Assembly: GCA_017640725.1 (NCBI GenBank)
Contig: JAEPQB010000001.1
Span: 496,001 to 560,000, forward strand
Direction: 5' to 3'
Origin: Kordiimonadaceae bacterium
GTDB lineage: Bacteria > Pseudomonadota > Alphaproteobacteria > Sphingomonadales > Kordiimonadaceae
Length of the DNA stretch: 64,000 bases
In this document: positions 28,472 through 37,304 of the stretch, piece after piece
Position numbering within the stretch: the first letter of the stretch is position 1
Layout of the letters: each line of letters opens with the position of its first letter
The notes under the pieces: generated by a model
Told to the model about the DNA's origin: nothing
The model's database searches: none
What the model saw: the letters and a program-made list of their open reading frames with translations, nothing else
Made by a program: the position numbers and the translations under genes

Positions 28472-30141
28472 TTCACTGTCCTGAAATGCAGTAGCCGCTT
28501 GGAATTCCCGTATTTTACGTGGGCAAGCAAACTACCGTTGGAAAGAAGCTTCGCGTCTGTAAGACGACCTTCAGGCAATGCAGCCCAATAATCCTGCTGC
28601 CAAATGATTTCGTTTGTGTTCGGGTTGTATCGGGCAACATTCGCCCGAAACTGCTCGTAATCACCGCCCCCATCAACAAACAGCATAGAAGCGTCGGGCA
28701 ACACGAAAACATGTTTTAAGCCGAATCTATCGGGAATTTTGGCTTCCCTGGTTAGCTTTCCGTCTAAGCCATAGTGTAAAATCCAATTTCCGCCATCATT
28801 TGAATAAGATCTTTTCAGAAACATAACTTCATTGCCGTCTGCAGATTTTAGCAACGGGAAGTTGTCCCAAGAACCCACGTCATCAATTCCGCTGGACCAG
28901 ACTGTTTTGCCTTTTGGATCAACTCTGCTGATCACACCCATATCGCGTGCCCCACGCACCGTGTATTTTGCAAAAACTATGACATCATCTTCGCCAACAG
29001 CGATCAGTTTTTTTCCTTCATAACCTGTTTCTTTGTTTTTAGCCTTCTTCACCTTCTGCCAGGCAACTTTTCCGTTTTTGTTCATTTTTGTAATGACATA
29101 TTTTCTTTGCTTGCCCGACCTTTGATAGCCAACAAAAACCATGTTGCCTTTGTTGGTGATTGCCATGTCATGAAATTGGATGTTCTTGCTTGGCATTTCG
29201 AAGGTGCCGATCAACGTGCCGTCTTCAGACAGCTTATAAACGATGTTACCGTGGCGGTTTTTTTTCCAGGGCCCTCTATGGTAAGCAAGCACATAACTGT
29301 TCCCTGCCTTGTCTTGCTCTAGCGCGCGCACCTGAAAACGGGGCCGCGAAATTTTCACTTTTGGGTGGCGAAACTTGGTAGAGTAAACGTCTGCAACATT
29401 GAACCTGCCATCCTTTGCGCCATACTGCAGCCTACCGTTTTCAAAGGCGTATGAGAATTTTGATAGCGTTACATCCCTTCGCGTTTTGGCGTAGCTTAGA
29501 AAGTATGTTGGTGCCGCGTACAGATGATCCCTATACTCCGCCACTCCGATTGGCTGAGTAACGTCAACTGTATCGAGATACGGCACATCCAACGAGCCAA
29601 CCGAAGAGTCGGTTAAGGCTTCCAGAAACACACTAGCCTGCTTCGCCTGTCTTGTTCCTTCAAACTGCTCAATGAAGGCTCTGTACCCCTCAACGGAATT
29701 TTCCCGGTTAACATCCGGCCAGTAATAGTGCACTGCCGACAATCTGGCTGACTGAAGCCACTGCCCGTTAGGGTATTGGCTGAAATAAATATCCCAGCCG
29801 TATTTGGTTCCAACTTCTCTTGCCCTATCCAGGGCTTCATATTCTAGTTCGTAATTCACCTTATAGGCACACTGGTCATACGTAATGGTGCATTGCTTGG
29901 CTGGCTCAAGCACAAGGGGGTTTTCTTTGATTGACTTGATGCAGTTCAGCTTTTCTTCGGGGCTGCCACCCGCCATACATTGCCGAAAAAGGGTTTTGCG
30001 TTGCGGTGCGACATTTGCGTTTTCACATGTGGTTTGGGCTACTTTACAACTGTTGATGCTGTCTTGGGCTTTGACTGCAAAATTGCTCTCTATCGAAACC
30101 AACCCGCTGAAAACCAGTAGCGAAAATAGACCCGGTCTCAT
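28468..30141 (-). CDS. Exported beta-propeller-like protein
   Basis: 557 residues with a signal peptide (residues 1-25). An N-terminal helical region carries several Cys (SCKVAQTTC, QCTITYDQCAY). From about 200 on there are repeated strand patterns such as GNSYVLAYHRGP, GNMVFVGYQRSG, DDVIVFAKY and NEVMFLKRSYS, each followed by a KxDxxGKxxW-like turn, as in beta-propellers of the PQQ/kelch type. No enzyme motif is seen. It shares an operon with the SUMF1-type protein and the small Cys-rich protein upstream. Confidence 0.78.
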   Translation of the reverse strand: MRPGLFSLLVFSGLVSIESNFAVKAQDSINSCKVAQTTCENANVAPQRKTLFRQCMAGGSPEEKLNCIKSIKENPLVLEPAKQCTITYDQCAYKVNYELEYEALDRAREVGTKYGWDIYFSQYPNGQWLQSARLSAVHYYWPDVNRENSVEGYRAFIEQFEGTRQAKQASVFLEALTDSSVGSLDVPYLDTVDVTQPIGVAEYRDHLYAAPTYFLSYAKTRRDVTLSKFSYAFENGRLQYGAKDGRFNVADVYSTKFRHPKVKISRPRFQVRALEQDKAGNSYVLAYHRGPWKKNRHGNIVYKLSEDGTLIGTFEMPSKNIQFHDMAITNKGNMVFVGYQRSGKQRKYVITKMNKNGKVAWQKVKKAKNKETGYEGKKLIAVGEDDVIVFAKYTVRGARDMGVISRVDPKGKTVWSSGIDDVGSWDNFPLLKSADGNEVMFLKRSYSNDGGNWILHYGLDGKLTREAKIPDRFGLKHVFVLPDASMLFVDGGGDYEQFRANVARYNPNTNEIIWQQDYWAALPEGRLTDAKLLSNGSLLAHVKYGNSKRLLHFRTVK

Positions 30142-30179
30142 ACTACCCCCTAGTTGTTGTTCTGTTTTGCCACCAGACC

Positions 30180-31070
30180 CTAACCCCTTACGCCAGTACC
30201 GGCGTTTCTGAGTTCCTCAATAATCGGGCGGGCGCGCCGCTCGCAGGCGGCTTTGTCTTTATCTGTTGCGCATTCGTTCATGAGCGCCTCAATGAACTGG
30301 TTGATCATGGTATCAACTGCATTGCTTTTGGGATTGGGGTTTTCGCCAACACCCGCGCAGACATGTTTGGAGAATTTTTCTCGGTCAAAGGATTTGATTT
30401 GTTTTATGCCGCCGCCTTCGCCCGGCACCTCCACCCTCTCGATTTTTGTATAATCGCTGAATTTGCCGGTTATCGTCATCAGGCCGCTGCCGCGACGCAC
30501 ATAAAACTGGTTGCCCTTCACACCCATTTGCGCCGTGATCGCATTTGACCCGCAGCTGAAGGCCTGCAGGCTTTTTGAAATACTGGAAGGCGCCCTGGCT
30601 TCGTTATTTGGGGCAACAGATTCATCTTTTGGGGCAACAGACGTGCAGCCATAGCCGCCACCCGGCAGTTGCATCCCATCTTCGGTTTTGAAAACAGCAG
30701 CCCTTTTGCCACTGCCAAAGCAAGCCCCATAGCTGATGGAGCCCGCCTCTGGTACATAAGCGCTGAAGGTATCACCGGCGCGGATAACGCGCGCCTTGTC
30801 ATAGAATGTTTTACTGCGGTCTTCGCGGCAGCGGCCCAGCCATTCAGGCTCTGCATTCGGGAAGCACCAAAAAACATAGACAGGATCGGTACAGCTGTTG
30901 GTGAATTCAACCGTATCGCGGGTGTACTTCTTTTTGGCCTTCACCTCTTTTTTGGTGATACACGCCATGGCGGCATTATCGTCAAAGCCCTGCGCATGGC
31001 TTGGTGCTGCGCTGATGCCCGACAGGCAAAGCGACACCGCAACCAACAGTTTTCCTTGAACTTTTATCAT
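30180..31070 (-). CDS. Exported Cys-rich protein of unknown function
   Basis: 296 residues from the ATG at 31070, chosen because a signal peptide (LLVAVSLCLSGISAAPSHA) starts there and GTGGGGG lies upstream; the frame is open to 31133. About a dozen Cys are spread over the mature part, suggesting disulphides in the periplasm or outside. A Ser/Pro/Ala/Asn linker with SVAPKDESVAPNNEARAP sits near the middle. No known domain is recognised. It is the first gene of the three-gene operon of islet 2. Confidence 0.78.
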   Translation of the reverse strand: MIKVQGKLLVAVSLCLSGISAAPSHAQGFDDNAAMACITKKEVKAKKKYTRDTVEFTNSCTDPVYVFWCFPNAEPEWLGRCREDRSKTFYDKARVIRAGDTFSAYVPEAGSISYGACFGSGKRAAVFKTEDGMQLPGGGYGCTSVAPKDESVAPNNEARAPSSISKSLQAFSCGSNAITAQMGVKGNQFYVRRGSGLMTITGKFSDYTKIERVEVPGEGGGIKQIKSFDREKFSKHVCAGVGENPNPKSNAVDTMINQFIEALMNECATDKDKAACERRARPIIEELRNAGTGVRG

Positions 31071-31214
31071 TGGCACCCCCACCCGAAAAAAGATCTGTAT
31101 GGGAACCCTACATATAAACCAATGATTTACCAACTTAATGATGCTTCGTGGGCGTAAACTTGCTCAATAGACTTCATTCGAATTGAGCAGCTGCCGTAAG
31201 CAGTGACGAAACAT

Positions 31215-31444
31215 CCGCTTTGGGTCGTTTTCGGCCAAAAGCGGGTATGTGATTGCGATTTTCAAAAACAGGCGCAGGATCTAAGCAGATTGTCGGAATG
31301 AAAAACGTATCGTCGAGGGCAAACAGCTGCACCACCTAAATAGAACTGTTTGCAACAACAGTTGTAGCTACGCGATCAATCAGCTCGGAGGCTGCCTCTC
31401 GGCACCCATTAAGCTATTGATAAACAACGGTTTTTCAAGGTAAA
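31215..31444. repeat. Right-end module of islet 2
   Basis: Begins with CGTTTTCGGCCAAAAGCGGG and continues with TATGTGATT; it matches 36858-37075 over most of its length, with substitutions. The stretch 31134-31684 contains only this module, the att copy and the next left end. Confidence 0.65.
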
Positions 31445-31461
31445 TGGCGGAGACGAAGGGA
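31445..31461. repeat. att-like copy of the tRNA-Ser 3' end (islet 2/3 border)
   Basis: TGGCGGAGACGAAGGGA followed by AACGCCGCCAC; the GGCGG/CCGCC arms are inverted repeats around the tRNA-derived core. Confidence 0.75.
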
Positions 31462-31615
31462 AACGCCGCCACGAAAATATTATTCAATCTTTTCAATGCC
31501 TTAAACGGTATCTGCTTTCGTGTTTTGTAACAAATTTTGTAACACCATGATCATTTCCAGCCAGTGCAACATGTTGCACTTGTATTGTCGGCAATCGGCC
31601 AAAAGCGAAAGCAGC
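31462..31615. repeat. Left-end module of islet 3
   Basis: TTTTGTAACA twice with AA between (31523-31544), 20 bp, then GTGCAACATGTTGCAC (31564-31579), then TTGTATTG and CAATCGGCCAAAAGCG. Same order and spacing as the three other left ends. Confidence 0.7.
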
Positions 31616-31684
31616 TCTTCGATAACGTTCTTCATATTCATTCGAGGAACTCACGGCTACCTGTGGGGATATTGATTGTAATGC

Positions 31685-32470
31685 CTAGTGATGAATTTGG
31701 CGGTCCGCAATGAAACTGCTTACGTCATCAAGATATGAAGCGCCGACGGGCAGTGTTTTGCCATCCACTAGTTCCACTTCCGCTTTTGATTGCCGTTTTC
31801 GGCGCAACGCCCGTATTGCTGCCTTGCGAACAATATGCGACCTGTGAATTCGGATGAAGTCTTCTTTTCCGAGCTTTCTCTCGATCGCTGTCACAGTCAA
31901 GCGCAGGTGTAACACTTTTTCTGTCGTTGTGACTTCAACATAATCTCGGTCGGCACTGACATGTTGAATTTCGTTTCTAAACACCCGGACTTCTTCCGCG
32001 CCCCGCCGGAACCAGATGTCTTGATTTGAGTTGAAACCAGAATTATTGCTCTGAAGATGCCGCAAAGTCTGCTGTAGGCGGACAACTCGTTCGTCTACTG
32101 TTCGCAATCGAATTCGCTCACCAACTCTAGATAGGGCGTCTCGCAATCTCGCTTCCGTAAACGGCTTCAGCAGGTAGTCGGAAGCGCCGTGCTCATACGC
32201 TTTCACGGCGTAACTATTGAACGCAGTGATAAATATTATCTCGGGCAGATTTGACTGCTGCAATACTCGCGTGACGACTTCAAAACCATCGCCCTCAGGC
32301 ATTTCAATGTCCAGCAACACCACAGCCGGGTCGAATTTCTCTATGGCTTCTAACGCTTCGACACCACTGGATGCCTCTGCAACCAATTTAACATCATCGA
32401 TTTTTGCCAGCGAAGCTTTAAGTCTCTGCCGGGCTAACCGCTCATCATCGACCACGACAACTCTAAGCAA
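31685..32470 (-). CDS. LytTR-family response regulator
   Basis: 261 residues. Residues 1-120 are a receiver domain: VVVDDERLARQRL with the acidic pair, VVLLDIEMPEGDGFE with the phosphorylated Asp, and a Lys in YLLKPF. Residues 150-255 are the LytTR DNA-binding domain (EIQHVSADRDYVEV, FIRIHRSHIVRKAAI). The gene overlaps the sensor kinase gene by 8 bp and follows it in one operon. Its probable target is the autotransporter gene of the same islet, whose upstream region holds direct repeats 21 bp apart. Confidence 0.94.
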   Translation of the reverse strand: MLRVVVVDDERLARQRLKASLAKIDDVKLVAEASSGVEALEAIEKFDPAVVLLDIEMPEGDGFEVVTRVLQQSNLPEIIFITAFNSYAVKAYEHGASDYLLKPFTEARLRDALSRVGERIRLRTVDERVVRLQQTLRHLQSNNSGFNSNQDIWFRRGAEEVRVFRNEIQHVSADRDYVEVTTTEKVLHLRLTVTAIERKLGKEDFIRIHRSHIVRKAAIRALRRKRQSKAEVELVDGKTLPVGASYLDDVSSFIADRQIHH

Positions 32471-33536
32471 CTTTACTCTTTCTGTCCGCTATGTAGCTAT
32501 TTGGAATCTTGGCACTGACCCTCAGCCCTTTTGGCCGGCACGCCTTGATTTCCATTTTGGCGTGTGAACCGTAAATCAAATTTAGTCTGGAGCTCAAGTT
32601 ACGGTGGCCTGTACCGGCGCTCGGCTCACTTTCGCCCGAAACACCCGGTCCGTCGTCCTCAACTGTCACACGCAAACCAGAGTCACTCACGATGCAGTTA
32701 ACACTCACATTGACCGGCCTGTTCACTTTAGAGACAGCGTGCTTGATCACATTCTCTAGAAGTGGCTGGAGAAGAAACGGCGGCACCAACCAGTTTCGAG
32801 CTGCTTCATCAATGTGGGTTACAACATTCAGCCGGTCTTCGTAGCGCACCTTTTCAATCTGTAGGTATTTGTTTGCGATGGCCAATTCCTCCTCAAGGGG
32901 AATTAAATCAATCACGTCGGACTCCAGAGAAAACCTCAGAAACTCGCTTAAAAGCAAGATCGTTTTTTCTGCATTTTTTTTGTCGTCTTCTGTGACCAGC
33001 GCCGAAATTGAATTCAGTGTATTGAATAGAAAGTGCGGATTTAGCTGGTGACGCAACACCGCAAGCTGAGCATCCCGGGCCGCATTGCTTTTTTCAAGGA
33101 ACAGTCTTTGCTGCTCGCTCAACTGCTGACCAAAATGGATTGCGATAAATCCAATAAACGCAGAGCTTACGATGGGACTGGAATAGAGCACAGCAGTGTT
33201 GAACAACCAGTAGAATGGAACGCTCGGCCTGCTTGGAAATGCGGGAAAAACACTATAGGTCGATGCTGCAATCAAGGCGTGCAGCAGAAGTGTCAGAACC
33301 GCCAGGGCAAAAACAGCAGTCCACCGCATAGGCTTTTTGGACTGCAAAAAAACAAACATGAATACGCCTGCACCAACGCTAAAAACCGCCGAAACAGAGT
33401 GAATGACAAAGCGTTGCATCAGATCAGGCGGCAGTCCGCGATCCAGCACAGACAATCCCGTATAAAGAAAAAGGAACCCAAGCCAAACAGATCCGCTGAC
33501 TAGCAGAAGGGGTTTTCGAAGACTTTTGTCCACCAT
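32463..33536 (-). CDS. LytS/YehU-type sensor histidine kinase
   Basis: 357 residues. The N-terminal 150 hold about four or five membrane helices with no large external domain. The kinase core has LRHQLNPHFLFNTLNSISAL, with the phospho-acceptor His, and LQPLLENVIKHAV and EDDGPGV in the ATPase lobe, the signature of the His_kinase family paired with LytTR regulators. It overlaps the response regulator gene. The signal sensed is not visible; the membrane domain alone must detect it. Confidence 0.93.
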   Translation of the reverse strand: MVDKSLRKPLLLVSGSVWLGFLFLYTGLSVLDRGLPPDLMQRFVIHSVSAVFSVGAGVFMFVFLQSKKPMRWTAVFALAVLTLLLHALIAASTYSVFPAFPSRPSVPFYWLFNTAVLYSSPIVSSAFIGFIAIHFGQQLSEQQRLFLEKSNAARDAQLAVLRHQLNPHFLFNTLNSISALVTEDDKKNAEKTILLLSEFLRFSLESDVIDLIPLEEELAIANKYLQIEKVRYEDRLNVVTHIDEAARNWLVPPFLLQPLLENVIKHAVSKVNRPVNVSVNCIVSDSGLRVTVEDDGPGVSGESEPSAGTGHRNLSSRLNLIYGSHAKMEIKACRPKGLRVSAKIPNSYIADRKSKVA

Positions 33537-33550
33537 GAAGGAATTACTCT

Positions 33551-33610
33551 ATGTTCTTCGGCGTCATTGGTTTTGGCTTGCTGGCTTTGGCTGCCCTCGC
33601 GAGCAAATAG
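33551..33610 (+). CDS. Possible 19-residue hydrophobic peptide
   Basis: ATG at 33551 after AAGGAATTACTCT opens a frame for MFFGVIGFGLLALAALASK. It is strongly hydrophobic with a single C-terminal Lys, like a membrane-inserted micropeptide or a leader. It lies divergent from the sensor kinase gene (start at 33536) and ahead of the autotransporter gene. There is no comparison to support it, so it is a candidate only. Confidence 0.25.
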   Translation: MFFGVIGFGLLALAALASK

Positions 33611-33826
33611 TATCACGCAGGCGTGCCCTCATGCAGCGACATTATCACATTTAGTTACTGAGAAAAGATGGTGCGCCGCCTGAATTCATTGATTTCATCG
33701 CAGCAAAAGAGGGTTTTAACGCAAATCATACTGTTCTCGCGCCACAACCGCCGGATCAGTCGGTCGGGCACACAAAATTATGCATCCTGTTGCAGGGAAT
33801 CAAAGTCCTCTAGACATAGTCAGTGT

Positions 33827-33911
33827 TTGATTGGTCGACAATGGTCATGGTTTCGTCGCAAGTGCAAAGCATTAATCTGGTTTGATCGCACAAGACCATA
33901 GGTTGGTCGCA
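33827..33911 (+). promoter_or_regulatory. Four direct repeats, candidate LytTR binding sites before the autotransporter gene
   Basis: Copies end in TCG at 33835, 33856, 33886 and 33907: TTGATTGGTCGACA, ATGGTTTCGTCGCA, CTGGTTTGATCGCA and ATAGGTTGGTCGCA. The spacings are 21, 30 and 21 bp, that is whole helical turns. LytTR proteins bind direct repeats about 21 bp apart. The remaining bases of 33611-34019 hold no convincing gene; a 77-codon frame at 33668 runs through the repeats. Confidence 0.6.
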
Positions 33912-34019
33912 GGGGTTCTGGTTCTTCGTTGTTTCAAAGGGTGTTTTTGGATTTACGGGGACGGTGGGCCACCAGCTGATCCAATCGCCCCTAAGTATTG
34001 AATTGACGCGGGGGACCCT

Positions 34020-36755
34020 ATGAAAAAGAACCATTTATTGTCGTCAGCAGCAGTTGCTGCGCTGATGATTTTTCCAACTATCGCAAAAGCGCAAGAGGCG
34101 CTGCCTACAGCGCCCGAGGCACCTGTGCCGTTGACGCCAACTACAGACGGCAGCTGCATTCAGGAAAGCACCTTTGTTTGCGGGCCAGGTTTGATCAGCA
34201 CAGGTTTTGGTACTGCGGTCGCCGACAGTGAAATCCTGGTGCAAAATGGCGCGCTGCTTGAAGCGGCTGCTGGTCCTTCGATTTTCTTCCCGACCTTTGA
34301 AGTAGGAGCAATTCTTGAGGGGTTTTCAAGCGACATAACAGTCGAGCAGGGCGGACAGGTGTTTGCACCCACGGACTTCAGTTTTGCACTGGTGTCTCTC
34401 GAGTCAGAAAACAACATCAATATTGCAGGTGATTTGATATCCACTGGTCAGGTGGGCGGTGCCCTATTGTTGACCTTCGGCATCAACAACAATGTGGTGG
34501 TTGAGGAGACTGGTGTCGTCTTCTCATCGGGTGATGCAAGTCCTGCCATTGGTGCCTTTGGAAGCGGTCACAACATTTTGGTTGCTGGACGCGTACAAAG
34601 CCAAGGGGTTGAATCGACGGGGATCCTTGTTGGCGGTGGTACAGACATATCAGTATCCATCGGCGGATCCGGACAGGTGTTCTCGGAAGGTAATTTCGCC
34701 CCAGCAGTTTCAACACTTCTGAACCCATTTCAAAGCGACATTGAAATCACCAACAGTGGCCTTATTCAAAGTTTTGGGGATGTCGCCCCTGCCATAGTTT
34801 TGGCGACACCCGGCGCTAACGCCACCAATAGCGGAACTATCGCTACAAACGGTGATGGATCACCCGGAATTCTACTTGTTCAAAGTGGTCATTCTGTAAA
34901 CAACTTCGGGACTATTGTGACAACAGGATCTAACGCCGACGCAACGATTGAAGTGCTGGTGGGGCTGGCGTCTGTTGGCACGGGTACGACACCAATCAAC
35001 GTTCAACCAGCTGGCATCATTATTGGTAATGGCGGCAATACCGTCACCAACAGCGGCACGATCCAGTCGGCTACCGGACCGGGTATGCTTGTTGCGCCTG
35101 AGCTGGCAGCAATCACGAATGACACTTTCTTTGGAGCTGGAGACATTTTGCTACCAACGACAATTAACAATTCTGGATCGATCATTGGTAATTCAGTGTC
35201 TATTGACGCTAGTGCCGCACCCGGTGCCGTTATCATAAACCACTCAGGAGGTCTGCTGAGCGGTGACGTTTTTACAGGTGACGGTGACGACACGCTGAAC
35301 ATTACGGGGGGCGCGTTAAATGGCAACATCAACCTCGGAGCCGGTTTGAATGAGGTCAATATTGCTTCAGACTCCGGATTTCTGGTGGACGCGGCCCGCA
35401 GCATCGTAGGCAACACGAATTTATCACAGTCATTGGTTTTTGGCACTTCCGGGGTGCTCGGCATCACGGGTGACGTAACCATCGCGCCAGACACCAGCAT
35501 CTCGCTGTCGTTTGACGATGTGACAGCCCTAAGTTTTAGTGAAGAAATTCAACTTGTTTCATCGAGCGGAACGCTCAGCGACGGCGGCGCAATTGCAGCG
35601 GACGACAGTTTTCTCGTCAATTTCACTTTGACATCAACTGACTCAGGCTTGGCAATTACACCAACTGTTGCGAACCTCAGTGCAGTTTCGGTAGACGCCA
35701 ATGTGAATGCGTTTGGGAATGCGATCGCATCTGCCTTGAATGGCAGCGCAAATTCAGAAGCTTTTGCGGTTCATGCCAATGCACTTAACGAACTGACAAA
35801 CACCTCGCAGTTTGAAGATGCTGCAACCACCCTGTTGCCAAGTGTCAGTGCAGGCGTCACCAGAGAAATCTACGAGACACAAAATGAGGTGCTTTCCCTC
35901 ATTGAAGACCACCTGGCAATTGATCAAAACGGCAATTCAGGCCTGTGGGGTCAGGTTTTCGTGCGCAGTGCAAGCCTGGCACGCGATAATACCATAACTC
36001 TGGGCGGTTATGACGCGACGAGCTATGGCTTCGTGCTGGGGCTGGACAAACAGATCGGCAGCACATCCAGAGCTGGTCTCGCAGTTTCCTACTCGGACAT
36101 GGATTTAGACGAAATAAGCGATGCTCAGGGCTCCACTGATGTTCAAAGCTATTCGGTAAACGCATATTATGCTGTTGATAACGATGACTTATATTTTAGC
36201 GGCGCGCTTGCTTATGCGTTCAATGAAGCCGAAGCACTACGGGTAGGTCTGTTGGCAGACGATGTGACTGCTGACTATAATGTGGACCAATTCTCTGCCC
36301 GATTGAATGCCGGTTTACCCCGAACATTAGCGAGTGGGTTGGAAGTAACGCCGTTTGCAAGCCTCCAGTATGCAACCCAAAGCGTTGAAGACTTCCGGGA
36401 AACCGGCGGTTTGGCCTTTTCTGTCAACAATGAAGGCGTCGATTATTTTGAAGCGGGTGTGGGTGTCAAACTGGCTCACGAATATGACAGTGGAAGCGGT
36501 TTTGTCCGACCCGAAGTATCAGTTGGGTATTTTTACGACTTCATTGGCGACCCTCGTCGGCTTTCGGGGAGTTTCGCGGGCAGCAACCAGTTGAACCTAC
36601 TTGGCGCTGACCCCAGTCAAACCAGTTTTGAAATTGACGCGAACCTCAATTTCTATGGCGAAGGGAACGTGACATTTGCTGTCGGGTATGACGGTGAATT
36701 CCGGTCCGGCTACAACAGTCATAGTGGCACTGCCCGTCTACGAGTGAGGTTTTAA
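34020..36755 (+). CDS. Autotransporter (type V secreted adhesin-like protein)
   Basis: 911 residues with a signal peptide (residues 1-25, ending IAKAQ). The passenger (about 26-640) is rich in Gly, Ser, Thr and Asn with repeated short units such as ITNSGLIQSFGDVAPAI, ATNSGTIATNGDGSPGI and VTNSGTIQSATGPGM, the pattern of a beta-helix. From about 643 (SGLWGQVFVRSASLARD) to the C-terminal RLRVRF lies the 12-strand autotransporter barrel. The terminal aromatic residue fits recognition by the Bam complex. It is the cargo gene of islet 3, probably controlled by the neighbouring LytS/LytTR pair. Confidence 0.93.
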   Translation: MKKNHLLSSAAVAALMIFPTIAKAQEALPTAPEAPVPLTPTTDGSCIQESTFVCGPGLISTGFGTAVADSEILVQNGALLEAAAGPSIFFPTFEVGAILEGFSSDITVEQGGQVFAPTDFSFALVSLESENNINIAGDLISTGQVGGALLLTFGINNNVVVEETGVVFSSGDASPAIGAFGSGHNILVAGRVQSQGVESTGILVGGGTDISVSIGGSGQVFSEGNFAPAVSTLLNPFQSDIEITNSGLIQSFGDVAPAIVLATPGANATNSGTIATNGDGSPGILLVQSGHSVNNFGTIVTTGSNADATIEVLVGLASVGTGTTPINVQPAGIIIGNGGNTVTNSGTIQSATGPGMLVAPELAAITNDTFFGAGDILLPTTINNSGSIIGNSVSIDASAAPGAVIINHSGGLLSGDVFTGDGDDTLNITGGALNGNINLGAGLNEVNIASDSGFLVDAARSIVGNTNLSQSLVFGTSGVLGITGDVTIAPDTSISLSFDDVTALSFSEEIQLVSSSGTLSDGGAIAADDSFLVNFTLTSTDSGLAITPTVANLSAVSVDANVNAFGNAIASALNGSANSEAFAVHANALNELTNTSQFEDAATTLLPSVSAGVTREIYETQNEVLSLIEDHLAIDQNGNSGLWGQVFVRSASLARDNTITLGGYDATSYGFVLGLDKQIGSTSRAGLAVSYSDMDLDEISDAQGSTDVQSYSVNAYYAVDNDDLYFSGALAYAFNEAEALRVGLLADDVTADYNVDQFSARLNAGLPRTLASGLEVTPFASLQYATQSVEDFRETGGLAFSVNNEGVDYFEAGVGVKLAHEYDSGSGFVRPEVSVGYFYDFIGDPRRLSGSFAGSNQLNLLGADPSQTSFEIDANLNFYGEGNVTFAVGYDGEFRSGYNSHSGTARLRVRF

Positions 36756-36783
36756 ACTAGCCGAAACTCCGGCAAACATTCGG

Positions 36784-36805
36784 TCGGCGGCTTTCGAGCC
36801 GCCGA
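36784..36805 (+). terminator. Hairpin terminator after the autotransporter gene
   Basis: TCGGCGGCT (36784-36792), loop TTCG, AGCCGCCGA (36797-36805): a 9-bp GC-rich stem with a stable UUCG loop, 28 bp after the stop codon. There is no T run behind it. Confidence 0.6.
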
Positions 36806-36857
36806 GTTAATAGTACACCCTCAAGGGTGACGCAGCGTGTTTGGACTAGTTTAGCCA

Positions 36858-37075
36858 GACTGCTTTTGGCCAAAAGCGGACATGTGATTAGAATCTTGTG
36901 AACAGTCGCAGAATCTAACCAAAGCGTCGGAAGAAAGAACCTTTGATGAGGGCAATTAACTACATCACCTAAACATAACTGATTGCAACATCATTTGTAA
37001 CTGGGCGATTGATCAGCTCAGTGGCCACCGCTTGGGCGAAGATAAGTCATTGAAATATATACATTTTTAGGCAAA
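36858..37075. repeat. Right-end module of islet 3, next to the intact tRNA-Ser
   Basis: Contains the perfect 16-bp palindrome GCTTTTGGCCAAAAGC (36862-36877) followed by GGACATGTGATT, and ends at the tRNA 3' terminus. It is homologous to the other three right ends. No gene is seen between the autotransporter and the tRNA. Confidence 0.65.
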
Positions 37076-37165
37076 TGGCGGAGACGAAGGGATTCGAACC
37101 CTCGATACCGTTGCCAGTATACTCCCTTAGCAGGGGAGCGCTTTCGACCACTCAGCCACGTCTCC
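37076..37165 (-). tRNA. tRNA-Ser (anticodon GCU)
   Basis: On the minus strand the gene begins GGAGACGTGGCTGAGTGG and ends TTCGAATCC, CTTCGTCTCC, G, CCA, so the acceptor stem is GGAGACG/CGTCTCC and CCA is encoded. The anticodon stem CTCCC/GGGAG surrounds the loop CTGCTAA with anticodon GCT, and the long variable arm is that of a class II tRNA. Its 3' 17 nt recur at 20621, 26404 and 31445, marking it as the insertion point of the islets. Confidence 0.95.
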
Positions 37166-37304
37166 GCCGCCGTGAATAGCGAAGCACCCCACCCGAGTCA
37201 ACGCCACTTTCACTTCAAAACATAAAAAAATCTCGCTTGCCGCTTTTCGCGGCCTAATTCACATTGTGTACAGCACCGGAGAAAACTGATCAGAGGAGAG
37301 AAGG

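Noticed and set aside
33668-33901. 77-codon basic frame before the autotransporter gene
   Set aside because: It crosses the direct-repeat regulatory region and is rich in Arg, Ser and Cys in the way of random frames.
33827-33911. Considered as a CRISPR-like array because of regularly spaced repeats
   Set aside because: Repeats are short and imperfect, spacers are far too short (7-16 bp), and no cas genes are present; regulatory direct repeats explain them better.
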